Below are positions 1 through 9,759 of a DNA stretch of 64,000 nt, one piece after another. The stretch lies in NCBI RefSeq assembly GCF_017161325.1, contig NZ_CP045670.1, positions 248,001-312,000 of the forward strand, in the 5' to 3' direction. A program made the position numbers and the translations under genes. This stretch comes from Treponema pedis. Lineage in GTDB: Bacteria; Spirochaetota; Spirochaetia; Treponematales; Treponemataceae. The stretch's first letter is position 1; each line of letters opens with the position of its first letter. The notes under the pieces are model-generated. The model was not told where the DNA came from and did not search any database. It saw only the letters and a list, made by a program, of their open reading frames with translations.

Positions 1-10
1 ACCTCCAAAT

Positions 11-59
11 GAAACTGTCTACCGTTAAGATAACACTTTTAAAAGAAATTGTCTAGCGT
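11..59. repeat. Short imperfect direct repeat at the window edge
   Basis: Two 15-base copies (11-25 and 45-59) share the pattern GAAAYTGTCTASCGT, differing at 2 of 15 positions, and lie 34 bases apart. They sit downstream of the binding-protein gene that ends at 104. They could be part of a regulatory site or the edge of a larger element lying outside the window. No gene is visible in bases 1-103. Confidence 0.3.
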
Positions 60-103
60 ATCCGTAAGTTTTAGGAAAAACGGCAAAATTAATATAAATA
101 ACG

Positions 104-1123
104 CTAGTTTGAACGGAGGCTTGCAAATTTTTCTAAAATTTTCTTCCGCTCGCTTCCGAAAGTACTTAAATCTTCCTTGATAAGCTTATCTTTCGGTAAA
201 CCCAAATTGAGCCCCTGTATTCCGGGTTTTATAATTTGTGCCGAATCTTTTCCGTCGAGTCTAGCAATTATTTCTTGAGCCTCTTTTGTAAGCATAAAAT
301 CTATAAAGGCTTTTGCAATATCAAGATTATCTCCGCCTTTAAAAACGGCAACACCTTCGGGTACCCATGGAATTCCGTCTTCAGGATATATAACTTCCAA
401 GTTATGCTCTTCTGCGGCTTTAAACGCCTTTCCGTCCGCCGGAATAATTCCGATTGCAAATTCTCCCTGAACGGCCTTTTCTTGAGGGTCTTTTCCCCTT
501 TTTGCTAAGAACGGAACATTTTTATTCAGTTTTTCCCAATAAGCCCAGCCGTCTTTTTCTCCCAACAAATCAAGTAAGCCCTTAACTCCTGCATACATAG
601 TTCCTGAAATTGCAGGGTCCGGCATAAGAACTTCTCCCTTATATTTAGGGTCTGCAAGTTCTTTCCATGTTTTGGGCATGGATAATTTTTTTTCCGCCAA
701 TACTTCTTTATTTCCGATAAAGCCTACAACAGTAATACCCTTTGCAATCCAAGCTCCGTCGGCATCTTTGTATTGTGCGGGAATATCTTTTGAATAGGGA
801 GAAATATAGTTTTCCAAAAGTCCGTCCGCTTTGGCAGCCATAAAAGCGTCAAGGCCTCCTCCGAACCAAACATCGGCCATAGATTTTCCTTCCGCCCTTG
901 TGCGGGCTAAAACTTCTCCGCTCGACATAGAAAGAAATTCTACCTTGGCTCCCATTTTTGCGGTAAATGCATCGAAAAGTTCTTTGTATGTGCTTGTTGC
1001 AACTACATTTAAAGTTCTTCCCGAAAAATTACCTTGAAGGCTTTCCGCCTCCTGATTGCCTCTTGCAAAAGCCGATAAGCCCGCTGCGGCTAAAAACAAC
1101 AGTATGAAAATTTTATTTTTCAT
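104..1123 (-). CDS. Fe3+-type ABC transporter substrate-binding protein
   Basis: A 339-residue periplasmic binding protein of the FbpA/AfuA/IdiA class (type 2 fold). It would capture ferric iron or a similar small ligand and pass it to the permease and ATPase encoded upstream on the same strand. The N-terminus MKNKIFILLFLAAAGLSAFA is a signal peptide followed by RGNQE, a common start for mature treponemal binding proteins. Family features include the SSGEVLARTRAEG helix, an ADVWFGGGLDAF hinge and the C-terminal AKAFIDFMLTKEAQEI segment. The reading frame can be extended 35 codons upstream, but I choose the ATG at 1123 because GGAAGG lies just before it and the signal peptide starts there. The ligand (iron, or 2-aminoethylphosphonate-like as in related proteins) cannot be fixed from sequence. 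Confidence 0.85.
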   Translation of the reverse strand: MKNKIFILLFLAAAGLSAFARGNQEAESLQGNFSGRTLNVVATSTYKELFDAFTAKMGAKVEFLSMSSGEVLARTRAEGKSMADVWFGGGLDAFMAAKADGLLENYISPYSKDIPAQYKDADGAWIAKGITVVGFIGNKEVLAEKKLSMPKTWKELADPKYKGEVLMPDPAISGTMYAGVKGLLDLLGEKDGWAYWEKLNKNVPFLAKRGKDPQEKAVQGEFAIGIIPADGKAFKAAEEHNLEVIYPEDGIPWVPEGVAVFKGGDNLDIAKAFIDFMLTKEAQEIIARLDGKDSAQIIKPGIQGLNLGLPKDKLIKEDLSTFGSERKKILEKFASLRSN

Positions 1124-1128
1124 TTTAA

Positions 1129-1153
1129 CCTTCCTTATTAAAAAATTTAATAA
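1129..1153 (-). promoter_or_regulatory. Stem-loop abutting the ribosome binding site
   Basis: An 8-bp perfect inverted repeat (TTATTAAA / TTTAATAA, 1135-1142 and 1146-1153, 3-base loop) ends directly at the GGAAGG ribosome binding site (1129-1134) of the binding-protein gene. The 128-base gap to the upstream glycosyltransferase gene suggests separate translational control or mRNA processing here. The arrangement resembles the leaders at 48737, 50129 and 53722, although the stem sequence differs. Confidence 0.5.
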
Positions 1154-1251
1154 ACCGGTAAGAATATATAAAAATCCTACCGGAGTTTTAATATGACGCA
1201 GTATAAACAAAATAAAAAATAAAATCAATATATATATTATTTTTATAATAA

Positions 1252-2505
1252 TTAGGATTTACGAATAATTTTTTCGATTTTTTCTATGATAGTATCCCAT
1301 GAATGCTTTTTAATTTCTTCGGAAACTTGGGCATAAAGGTTTTCTTTTAGTTTAATTCGCATCATTTGAAGCATAATTTTTTCGGCAAGACGGTTTATAA
1401 AATCCCGTTTATCTTCTTCAACTGGTTTGTCTACATCATATAAACTCGGAAGTTTAACGTATTCTATAATTCCGCTTGAATTCGCTTTTTCTCCCAATAA
1501 ATTTATAAGCCCTTCTATTTCCGTCGTAACGGCTAAAAGTCCGCAAGCCAAGGCTTCTATTGCGATAAGACCTAAGGCTTCATAATACGAGGGAAGAATA
1601 AAAATATCGGATTGTTTTAATACATTACTCATTTCAAGCTGTGTAAGCGCATTATGAATTTTTAACTTATCGCTGTTTTTCGCATAGAGGTACAGTTCTT
1701 GTTTTTGCTCTTCCGAAGCGTTGCCTACTAAGGTTAATTCCGTATTGGGGAATTTTTTTAAAATAACTGGAAGAGTTTTTGCCAATTCAAAAACACCCTT
1801 TGATTGCGATATTTTTCCCGCGTATATCAGTCTGAAAGTTCCGTCGAAGGTATGCGGCGTATTATTATTAAAAATCTTCGGATTAAAACCTCCTCCTACC
1901 AAGTGAAGTTTTTTATCGGGCACGGAAAAGATATTTTTTATTTCGGTAATATCTTTCGGACTTACGGCAAGATAGGCGGTTAAATTTTCTATACTTTGAA
2001 TACCGTCTATATATGTTGTTTTTAGCCGGCCGTTTTTTTTAATTTGTCTTATGTCGGTTCCATGGCAAACGCCGATAACTTTTTTATCGCAAAATATTTT
2101 TTTTACCAATGCGGTTAAAATAAACAGATGATGAGTTATAATTAAATCGGGGTTAAATTCTTCCTTTGCTTTTAATAATGTTTGCTTAAAATTTTTTATC
2201 CAAATATCAAACATTTCTTCCGTCATTTCGGAATAAACCGTAGAAGTATACGGCATAACATCGCTCATGCCCGCAATGGGAAAATTTAAATCGGCTGTTA
2301 AAAATTCTATGCGGAATTCTTTTATGTTATAATTTGTACTTTCACTAAATAGCGAACAAAAAGAATTTTCGGAAAAAGGTTTTTGTGTTCCGTAAAGAAC
2401 GGCGCTTGTATGACCTTTTTTTGCCAAGCCTTCTACAAGTGTGGTAAAATAAACTCCGCTTCCGGTTTTCATCGGAAGCTGTGCAATGCAGTGCAGTATT
2501 TTCAA
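1252..2505 (-). CDS. Family 4 glycosyltransferase
   Basis: A 417-residue GT-B fold glycosyltransferase (GT4 type), cytoplasmic or membrane-associated. The N-terminal acceptor domain begins MKILHCIAQLP with a Gly-rich segment (TGSGVYF). The C-terminal nucleotide-sugar domain starts near residue 220 (FRLIYAGKISQSKG) and carries the E-x7-E motif in PSYYEALGLIAIEALACG. It starts inside the end of the ABC ATPase gene (4-base ATGA overlap), so it is translationally coupled to an iron-type importer, an unusual partner. Donor and acceptor sugars are unknown. It may modify a surface glycan or glycolipid, but that is inference only. Confidence 0.85.
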   Translation of the reverse strand: MKILHCIAQLPMKTGSGVYFTTLVEGLAKKGHTSAVLYGTQKPFSENSFCSLFSESTNYNIKEFRIEFLTADLNFPIAGMSDVMPYTSTVYSEMTEEMFDIWIKNFKQTLLKAKEEFNPDLIITHHLFILTALVKKIFCDKKVIGVCHGTDIRQIKKNGRLKTTYIDGIQSIENLTAYLAVSPKDITEIKNIFSVPDKKLHLVGGGFNPKIFNNNTPHTFDGTFRLIYAGKISQSKGVFELAKTLPVILKKFPNTELTLVGNASEEQKQELYLYAKNSDKLKIHNALTQLEMSNVLKQSDIFILPSYYEALGLIAIEALACGLLAVTTEIEGLINLLGEKANSSGIIEYVKLPSLYDVDKPVEEDKRDFINRLAEKIMLQMMRIKLKENLYAQVSEEIKKHSWDTIIEKIEKIIRKS

Positions 2506-3443
2506 TTTATATTCTCCGGTTGGTATTCGGCAAAAACCGTATCGCCGGTTTTATATTTTTCCCGCGCATTTAATATAAGCGCTTTTAAATATGTATTTTC
2601 AATATTAAGAAGCAGCTCCAAGGTTTCGCCTTTAAAAATAATTTGCTCTATAACCGCTTTTTTTGCATTTTCATTTTTACGGTCTTTTGTTATTGTAATC
2701 TTTTCAGGACGTACATATTTTCCGTCAATTATATTTCTTGTGCCGATAAAATCAAGAGCGAATTGATTCCGCGGATTGTTATAAATATTTTCCGCAAAGT
2801 CCTCCTGCATAATAACGCCTTCATTCATTAAAATGATTTTATCTGCAATTTCAAACGCTTCGCTTTGGTCGTGCGTAACAAAAACGGAGGTTACCTTAAA
2901 TTCGTTTTGCAGTCTTTTTATTTCACGCCTCATGGAAATTTTCAGTTTTGCATCTAAGCTGCTTAAAGGTTCGTCGAGAAGTAATAACTTGGGTCTTATA
3001 ATTAAACTGCGGGCAAGAGCCGTTCTTTGTTGTTCTCCGCCTGAAAGTTCCGAAATATGTTTTTTTTCACAGCCTTCAAGGCCGACGGTTTTTATCATTT
3101 GCATTCCCAAGCTTATGCGTGCTTTTTTCGGAATATTTTTAAATTTTAATCCGTAAATTATATTTTGTAAAACATTCATATTAGGGAAAAGTCCGTACGA
3201 TTGAAATACGGTAGACACCTCTCTTTCTTCAGGCGGTACGTTTGTTATATCTTTTCCGTCCAAAATTATTTTACCGTCATCAATTTTTATAAAGCCTCCG
3301 GTTGCGCGGAGAATTGTGGTTTTACCGCAGCCTGAAGGCCCCAGTAAGCACAACATTTTCCCCTTTTCCAAATTAAAATTTATATTTCGTATTGCGAATT
3401 TATTTCCGTATTTTTTTGAAACGTTTTGTAATTGTAAATACAT
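2502..3443 (-). CDS. Fe3+-type ABC transporter ATP-binding protein
   Basis: A 313-residue ABC ATPase of the FbpC/PotA group that powers the adjacent permease. Visible motifs are Walker A GPSGCGKTT (residues 35-43), a Q-loop near TVFQSYGLFP, the signature LSGGEQQRTALARSL, Walker B LLLLDEPLSSLDA and the switch histidine in FVTHDQSEAFEIAD. A C-terminal extension of about 80 residues fits a TOBE-like regulatory domain. The gene starts 4 bases after the permease stop and overlaps the glycosyltransferase start by 4 bases, so the three genes form one transcription unit. Confidence 0.92.
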   Translation of the reverse strand: MYLQLQNVSKKYGNKFAIRNINFNLEKGKMLCLLGPSGCGKTTILRATGGFIKIDDGKIILDGKDITNVPPEEREVSTVFQSYGLFPNMNVLQNIIYGLKFKNIPKKARISLGMQMIKTVGLEGCEKKHISELSGGEQQRTALARSLIIRPKLLLLDEPLSSLDAKLKISMRREIKRLQNEFKVTSVFVTHDQSEAFEIADKIILMNEGVIMQEDFAENIYNNPRNQFALDFIGTRNIIDGKYVRPEKITITKDRKNENAKKAVIEQIIFKGETLELLLNIENTYLKALILNAREKYKTGDTVFAEYQPENIN

Positions 3444-3447
3444 AAAA

Positions 3448-5070
3448 TTATCCTTTCTTTTTTAAAATAAGTAAATAAACCGAATTAACCGTTACGCAAA
3501 TTAAAATTATCAATAAGGCAATTACGGAGCCTATTTCATAATTTCCGCTTTGAATAACATCGAACATTACAAGCGTTAAAACCTTTTGACTCGGATATAT
3601 TAAAAAAATAATTGAACCTAAGGTTGTCATGGTTGAAGTAAAAGCATTTATAAACGATATGCCGAATTCTCTCTTATTTAAAGGAAAAATTACATCGACA
3701 ATTTCGTTTATTTTTTTACCGCCCAAATCGCGAACGGAATTAAGAGTGTCCGCACTTATTTTTTCCATACCTGCATTTCCTATTTTCGTGGAAAAAGGAA
3801 GCTGTTTAAAAATAATATTTAATACAACTATACTTGCAGTACCTGTAAGCATAAGCGGTTTTGAATTAAAGGCTGAAAGATAGCCTAAGCCGAAAAATGT
3901 TCCGGGTATAATATACGGCATAGTTGCAATGAAATCAATTAACTGCATTATTTTAATTTTCCTTATTTGTTTATAATATGCAATAAGTATGCCTATTACA
4001 CTTCCGGATATTGCCGCAATTAAACTGTAAACTATACTGCGCAAAACCGTATTTGCAATATGCGGTTTTGTAGAAACTATATTTTCAAAAGTAAAAAAAA
4101 GTTTCCCCTTTTTCATTTTTGTAAATGCCGATAATATAATTGAAAAATATTGAAGGCTTATCCATAAAAGAAAGAAGACGGCTGTAGCGGATATTATGTA
4201 AAACAGTATGCCTCTTTTATTTAATCCCAGTTCGGAAGAAACCGTTCCGTGTGAAATTTGAGACAGGTTATTTATGTTTTTACGGTAAAATAAAAATACA
4301 AATAATGCGGGAAGTAAAATTAAGATATTCAATACGGCGGACTTTCCTAAATTCCCTTCCGCAATTACTGCAAAATAACTTTCGGAAGCTAAAACATTAA
4401 AAGAGCCTCCTATAATTGCAGGCGTTCCGAAATCCGATAAGCTGCGTAAAAAAGTAAGGAGCGAAACCGCTTTTATTGAAGGGAAAAGATTGGGCAAAAT
4501 AATATCCGAAATAATTTTGTTTGTTGAAGCTCCCAGACTTCGTGCACTGTCGATTTGCGCCTTGTTTAATCCCGTTAAAAAGCCTATTAAAATTAAGGCC
4601 GTTAATGAAAAATTGCTGAGAGATTGCATAAGCACAATGCCTGTAATTCCGTATGGGCTTTTTGAAATTCCTAAAATATAATAAGAAATTAAACCTCTCC
4701 TTCCGAAAAGGTTTATGTAAGTAAGAGACGTAACAAATGGAGGGCTAATCATTGTTACAGATAATATAAAAAAAATGAGCGTTTTTATTTTTTTGGAAGA
4801 AAAATAAAAAAATAATGCGGAGGAAAGAGCTGCAATTAAAGTAAGAGCGGAAGTACAAATGCCCGTAACGGCGGAGTTGTATAAAAGCCTTAAATTGTTT
4901 TTAAAAATGTTTTGAAATAAACCGAAGGAAATTTTTCCGTTTATAAAAAAGCCTTCTTTAAAAACCGCTGCAAACGGAAATAAAATAAATATTACTGTAA
5001 GAGCCGAAATAATAACGATTATTAAAAAATCGGCTGTGCGGTTTTTATCTGTTGACTTTATAAATTTCAA
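3448..5070 (-). CDS. Fe3+-type ABC transporter permease
   Basis: A 540-residue inner-membrane permease with about 12 hydrophobic segments, a fused two-domain FbpB-type protein. Each half has a cytoplasmic coupling (EAA-like) loop: SARSLGASTNKIISDIILP in the first half and SVRDLGGKKINEIVDVIFP in the second. It is the first gene of the importer operon and is followed by its ATPase. Length and two-fold pseudo-symmetry match FbpB-class iron permeases. No promoter of good quality was recognised in the short gap to the enolase terminator. Confidence 0.88.
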   Translation of the reverse strand: MKFIKSTDKNRTADFLIIVIISALTVIFILFPFAAVFKEGFFINGKISFGLFQNIFKNNLRLLYNSAVTGICTSALTLIAALSSALFFYFSSKKIKTLIFFILSVTMISPPFVTSLTYINLFGRRGLISYYILGISKSPYGITGIVLMQSLSNFSLTALILIGFLTGLNKAQIDSARSLGASTNKIISDIILPNLFPSIKAVSLLTFLRSLSDFGTPAIIGGSFNVLASESYFAVIAEGNLGKSAVLNILILLPALFVFLFYRKNINNLSQISHGTVSSELGLNKRGILFYIISATAVFFLLWISLQYFSIILSAFTKMKKGKLFFTFENIVSTKPHIANTVLRSIVYSLIAAISGSVIGILIAYYKQIRKIKIMQLIDFIATMPYIIPGTFFGLGYLSAFNSKPLMLTGTASIVVLNIIFKQLPFSTKIGNAGMEKISADTLNSVRDLGGKKINEIVDVIFPLNKREFGISFINAFTSTMTTLGSIIFLIYPSQKVLTLVMFDVIQSGNYEIGSVIALLIILICVTVNSVYLLILKKKG

Positions 5071-5113
5071 AATGAATAATCTCCGGCAAGGTTTTAAAAT
5101 ATCCTTAAGTATT

Positions 5114-5146
5114 TAAAAAAAAGCAGACGGGATTTAACCCGTCCGC
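5114..5146 (-). terminator. Intrinsic terminator after enolase
   Basis: On the minus strand a 9-bp GC-rich stem (GCGGACGGG / CCCGTCTGC, with one G-U pair, 6-base loop, 5123-5146) is followed by a run of eight T. It lies 21 bases after the enolase stop and separates enolase from the iron-type importer operon. Confidence 0.85.
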
Positions 5147-5166
5147 TTACGGTGTGTTATAAATAT

Positions 5167-6486
<1,320 letters not shown>

Positions 6487-6491
6487 TTATG

Positions 6492-6532
6492 TACAATTAT
6501 ATAATTGTAATCTTATTCATCAATAAATTCAA
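6492..6532 (-). promoter_or_regulatory. Enolase promoter with overlapping palindrome
   Basis: On the minus strand, -35 TTGAAT (6532-6527) and -10 TACAAT (6509-6504) are separated by 17 bases. An 18-bp perfect palindrome, TACAATTAT/ATAATTGTA (6492-6509), covers the -10 box and the likely start site. It could be an operator or simply AT-rich chance symmetry. Confidence 0.6.
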
Positions 6533-6647
6533 GTATGCGGAAAATTAACTTGAGTTTGTTTATCGCTTTATGTTATTCGATTTATAAAAAATATCGCTTG
6601 TAAGGATAATTTATAAATTAAATATTAAATAAAGTTTACAAAAATTA

Positions 6648-6708
6648 TTGACAAAAATAATAGACTGTGATATTATCACGCTCCGTAAAAAAATGCACGC
6701 TATCGGAG
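6648..6708 (+). promoter_or_regulatory. Promoter and palindromic operator of the H-cluster/ABC operon
   Basis: A near-consensus sigma-70 promoter has TTGACA (6648-6653), a 17-base spacer and TATTAT (6671-6676). A perfect inverted repeat GTGATA-T-TATCAC (6667-6679) covers the -10 box, as expected for a repressor site. Just downstream, CTCCG (6681-6685) can pair with CGGAG (6704-6708), which is the ribosome binding site of the ATG at 6713, so the leader may also mask its own start. The operon thus appears tightly controlled. Confidence 0.75.
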
Positions 6709-6712
6709 TTAT

Positions 6713-7327
6713 ATGAAAAAATATATATGGTTAAATCCTATAGTTGTGAATGCGTACAATACGGAAGACTTAAAAGAAGAATTATTTAAATTGGGTTATA
6801 TTATAGTTTCTCATAATATAAACCATTTAAAAATCGTATTGGATAAGTACCGTAATTTTCTTTCGGATAATTCCACATTACTGGACCAAAGATGTCCTAT
6901 GATAACCGAATATTTTAAAAAAAATAATTTTACGGTGATATATCACAACATTGAGCCTATTTTAATTCATGCTGCAAGAGAATTGGAAAATAGGAGCGAT
7001 TTAAAAGACGGACAAAAATGGATTGTAACACCCTGTTTGTCTTTAAAATCTTTCGGAGATAATTTGAATTTAAAGAATACTTATTTTATTACATGGGACG
7101 AATTTGTAAATGTACATAAACTTAAAATACCTTTTAAACCGCTTAAGAACAGTCCTATTCCTATGGGGTTTTTTGACTCTATCGCTGAGAATGTATTAAA
7201 AATAACGGATAACAATATTTCCGATTTGACACAGGAAAAACTGAATAAATATAAATTGGTGGAAGGCCTTTTTTGCCGTAACGGCTGTCATAACGGAGAC
7301 GGAGTAAAATGTATTCAAAGCAAGTAA
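6713..7327 (+). CDS. Truncated [FeFe]-hydrogenase-like H-cluster domain protein
   Basis: A 204-residue cytoplasmic protein that I read as a reduced H-cluster domain. The three hydrogenase signatures occur in order: L1 (family TSCCPxW) as DQRCPM with Cys61; L2 (MPCxxK) as TPCLSLK with Cys108; and L3 (ACxxGCxxGGG) as FCRNGCHNGDG with Cys188 and Cys192. All four ligands of the family's [4Fe-4S] subcluster are therefore kept. The proton-relay cysteine of L1 is Arg60 and the L2 lysine three residues after the cysteine is Leu, so hydrogen turnover is unlikely. It has no accessory ferredoxin domain. It overlaps the permease gene by 19 bases and is the first gene of an ABC-importer operon, so an Fe-S sensor or substrate-handling role is inferred. 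Weak similarity elsewhere makes a wholly different function possible. Confidence 0.65.
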   Translation: MKKYIWLNPIVVNAYNTEDLKEELFKLGYIIVSHNINHLKIVLDKYRNFLSDNSTLLDQRCPMITEYFKKNNFTVIYHNIEPILIHAARELENRSDLKDGQKWIVTPCLSLKSFGDNLNLKNTYFITWDEFVNVHKLKIPFKPLKNSPIPMGFFDSIAENVLKITDNNISDLTQEKLNKYKLVEGLFCRNGCHNGDGVKCIQSK

Positions 7328-8070
7328 AAGCCGTTATAGTTATAGCCTTATTTTTATCATGTTGGCAAATTATATCTCATTTAAAGATATACAGCGTATA
7401 TCTTCTTCCGTCGCCTTTAGCGGTATTTAATTGTTTTGTTGAAGGCATATCCGACGGAAGTTTAATAACTCATATATCAATAAGTATACAGCGTGTTTTT
7501 TCAGGATACTTTATCGCTTTTGTAATTGCAATTATGTTTTCTATTGTTTCTTTAAATTATCCTAAAATAATGGAATACTTTGACTCAATAATACAATTTA
7601 TGAGAAATGTTCCTCCTCTAAGTTTAGTTCCGCTTTTAATACTTTGGTTCGGTATAGGAGAAAAATCAAAACTTATAATAATAATACTCGCATCTTTTTT
7701 CCCGATGTATTTGAATATAGATAAGGGCTTTAAAAGTACCGACATAAAACTGATAGAAGTGGGAAAGTCGTTCGGATATAGTAAAAGTGAAATCTTTTTT
7801 AGAATTATACTGCCTGCCGCAATCCCGGATATATTAGTCGGAATGAGGATAGGTATGGGTTATAGTTACAGAGCTATAATCGGCGCTGAAATGATTGCTT
7901 CAAGCTCGGGGCTCGGATATATGATAAATTTTGCAAAATCTCTTTCTCATACCGATGCCGTAATAGTGGGGATAATTACAATAGGTATTTTAGGCTCCTT
8001 GTGCGATTATATTTTTAAAATATTTATTAACCGTTTGTTAAAGGATACCAAGGGAAATGGCTGGAATTGA
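7309..8070 (+). CDS. ABC transporter permease, SsuC/TauC type
   Basis: A 253-residue inner-membrane permease with about six hydrophobic segments, of the family that imports sulfonates, nitrate, taurine or thiamine precursors. The coupling loop is EVGKSFGYSKSEIFFRIILPAAIPD, and the NVPPLSLVPLLILWFGIG segment is typical of SsuC/TauC. The ATG at 7309 lies inside the end of the H-cluster-like gene, with GGAG upstream, and the end overlaps the ATPase gene by 14 bases. Coupled overlaps at both ends show the four proteins are made together. Confidence 0.9.
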   Translation: MYSKQVKAVIVIALFLSCWQIISHLKIYSVYLLPSPLAVFNCFVEGISDGSLITHISISIQRVFSGYFIAFVIAIMFSIVSLNYPKIMEYFDSIIQFMRNVPPLSLVPLLILWFGIGEKSKLIIIILASFFPMYLNIDKGFKSTDIKLIEVGKSFGYSKSEIFFRIILPAAIPDILVGMRIGMGYSYRAIIGAEMIASSSGLGYMINFAKSLSHTDAVIVGIITIGILGSLCDYIFKIFINRLLKDTKGNGWN

Positions 8071-8776
8071 TATTAAGAATTTAACGGTGGAACACAATAT
8101 TGATAACGGTATTCTTAGAGTTATAGATAATTTAAATTTGCACATAGAAGAAAATAAAATTACCGTTATCTTAGGAAAATCCGGCTGCGGCAAAACCACC
8201 TTATTGAGAACAATAATGAGTTTGGAAAATCCTAAGTCGGGAACCGTAGATAAAGGTACAATAAGAATATCATATCTTTTTCAGGAACCTCGTCTAATGC
8301 CGTGGCTTAATGTTTATCAAAATATTCTTTTCGGTAATCGGGATAATTCCGATAAAAAAATGCGGGAAGATTATATAAACGCCTTAATTGAATCGGCGGG
8401 CTTAAGCGGATTTAAAACCCTATATCCTCATCAGTTGTCGGGCGGAATGCAAAGCAGGGCTGCATTGGCAAGAGCTTTAGCTTACAGCTCCGATTTTGTT
8501 CTGATGGACGAGCCGTTTGCCGCCTTGGATTATTTTACCAGAATTAATATGCAGCAGGAGCTTATAAAGCTTTATACTTATAAAAATTTCGGGATTTTAA
8601 TGGTAACTCACAGTATAGATGAAGCTCTCGTATTAGGTCATAAGATATTGCTTATGGGTATGGGAAAAATACAAAAATCGTATTCCGTTGATTCCGAATT
8701 AAACAATCGGGATTTATTGGATACTAAATTTATTGAAATTAAAAAAAATATAATAGAAGATATGAGGAGGCTATAA
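8057..8776 (+). CDS. ABC transporter ATP-binding protein, SsuB/TauB type
   Basis: A 239-residue ABC ATPase energising the permease encoded just upstream. Motifs are Walker A LGKSGCGKTTLL (from about residue 39), Q-loop SYLFQEPRLMPW, signature LSGGMQSRAALARALA, Walker B FVLMDEPFAALD and switch histidine VTHSIDEAL. The RLMPW segment is typical of the nitrate/sulfonate/taurine family. It overlaps the genes on both sides (14 bases upstream, 1 base in TAATG downstream). Confidence 0.93.
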   Translation: MAGIDIKNLTVEHNIDNGILRVIDNLNLHIEENKITVILGKSGCGKTTLLRTIMSLENPKSGTVDKGTIRISYLFQEPRLMPWLNVYQNILFGNRDNSDKKMREDYINALIESAGLSGFKTLYPHQLSGGMQSRAALARALAYSSDFVLMDEPFAALDYFTRINMQQELIKLYTYKNFGILMVTHSIDEALVLGHKILLMGMGKIQKSYSVDSELNNRDLLDTKFIEIKKNIIEDMRRL

Positions 8777-9753
8777 TGCAAAAAATTCTATCTATTTTAT
8801 TAGTTTGTTTGGTTTTGGCGGCAGGTTGCTCAAAAGAAAAAGACGGCACGGCCGGCCGAAAAGGTAAAGAAATGCAAGCTCAAGAAGAAAAGCTGAGTCT
8901 TGATAAGTTGACGGTAACTTATGTTACTTCACCGCTGAATGTTCCTTCAATTATTGAAAAAGAAAAGGGAATATTTAAAAAATATTTGCCGAATGTTGAA
9001 TTAACGTATGCGGAAATTACAAGCGGTGCGGAACAAACTCAAGCGTTGGCATCGGGCGATGTGCATATTTTACATGCCGTAGGAGGCTCTTCGGTAGCGG
9101 CGGCGGCCGCTGCAGGTGCGGATATTAAAATCATAAATATGTACAGCATAGCTCCGGAAGCTTTTGCCCTGTATTCTAAAGACGGCTCTCTTACTTCACC
9201 TGAATCGTTAAAAGGAAAAACAATTGCAGGGCCTATGGGAACAAACCTTCATGAGCTTTTAGTTTCATATCTTGCGACGGGAAAAATGAATATTGAAGAT
9301 GTAAATTTTGTAAATATGAGTATTCCCGATGCATTTGCAGCTGTAGAAGGAGGGAGTATTGACGTTGCAATGCTCGGCGGTCCTGCGGCGTTTAAGGCTT
9401 CGCAAGTCGGTCTGCATAAGATTACGGACGGCAAGGGCTTAATCGAAGCAATTATCTGTGTTGCATCGACACAAAAATTTTATGATGAACATAAAGATAT
9501 TTTGGAAAGAATTGCCGCAGCGCAAGAAGAAATCAGAACGTTTATGAGTGAAAATGCGGAAGAAACTAAGGATATTGTAAAAACCGTTCTTAAATTAGAT
9601 GATACCGCATATAATACTATGTATCCTCAATATAATTTTTCCTTATTTACTACGGAACAGGATATTGAAGGCTTGCAAAAAACTGCGGATTTTATGTTTA
9701 AAAATAAAATGATAAAAAATCCCATACAAGCCGGAAGTTTGTTTATTAACTGA
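8776..9753 (+). CDS. Substrate-binding lipoprotein, NMT1/SsuA type
   Basis: A 325-residue lipoprotein with signal peptide and lipobox LAAGC (Cys at residue 17), anchored outside the cytoplasmic membrane. The fold is that of SsuA/TauA/THI5-like binding proteins: the N-terminal LTVTYVTSPLNVPSIIEKEKG, an EITSGAEQTQALASGDVHI segment, and GKTIAGPMGTNLHELL at the domain crossover. An alanine-rich stretch SVAAAAAAGADI lines the expected ligand pocket. The ligand is unknown; the Fe-S partner gene suggests a sulfur- or redox-linked compound, but this is conjecture. It ends 6 bases before a strong terminator, so it closes the operon. Confidence 0.9.
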   Translation: MQKILSILLVCLVLAAGCSKEKDGTAGRKGKEMQAQEEKLSLDKLTVTYVTSPLNVPSIIEKEKGIFKKYLPNVELTYAEITSGAEQTQALASGDVHILHAVGGSSVAAAAAAGADIKIINMYSIAPEAFALYSKDGSLTSPESLKGKTIAGPMGTNLHELLVSYLATGKMNIEDVNFVNMSIPDAFAAVEGGSIDVAMLGGPAAFKASQVGLHKITDGKGLIEAIICVASTQKFYDEHKDILERIAAAQEEIRTFMSENAEETKDIVKTVLKLDDTAYNTMYPQYNFSLFTTEQDIEGLQKTADFMFKNKMIKNPIQAGSLFIN

Positions 9754-9759
9754 TTAACG

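Noticed and set aside
6681-6708. Terminator after the promoter at 6648
   Set aside because: The 5-bp stem has an 18-base loop and no T-run. It is better seen as possible masking of the ribosome binding site.
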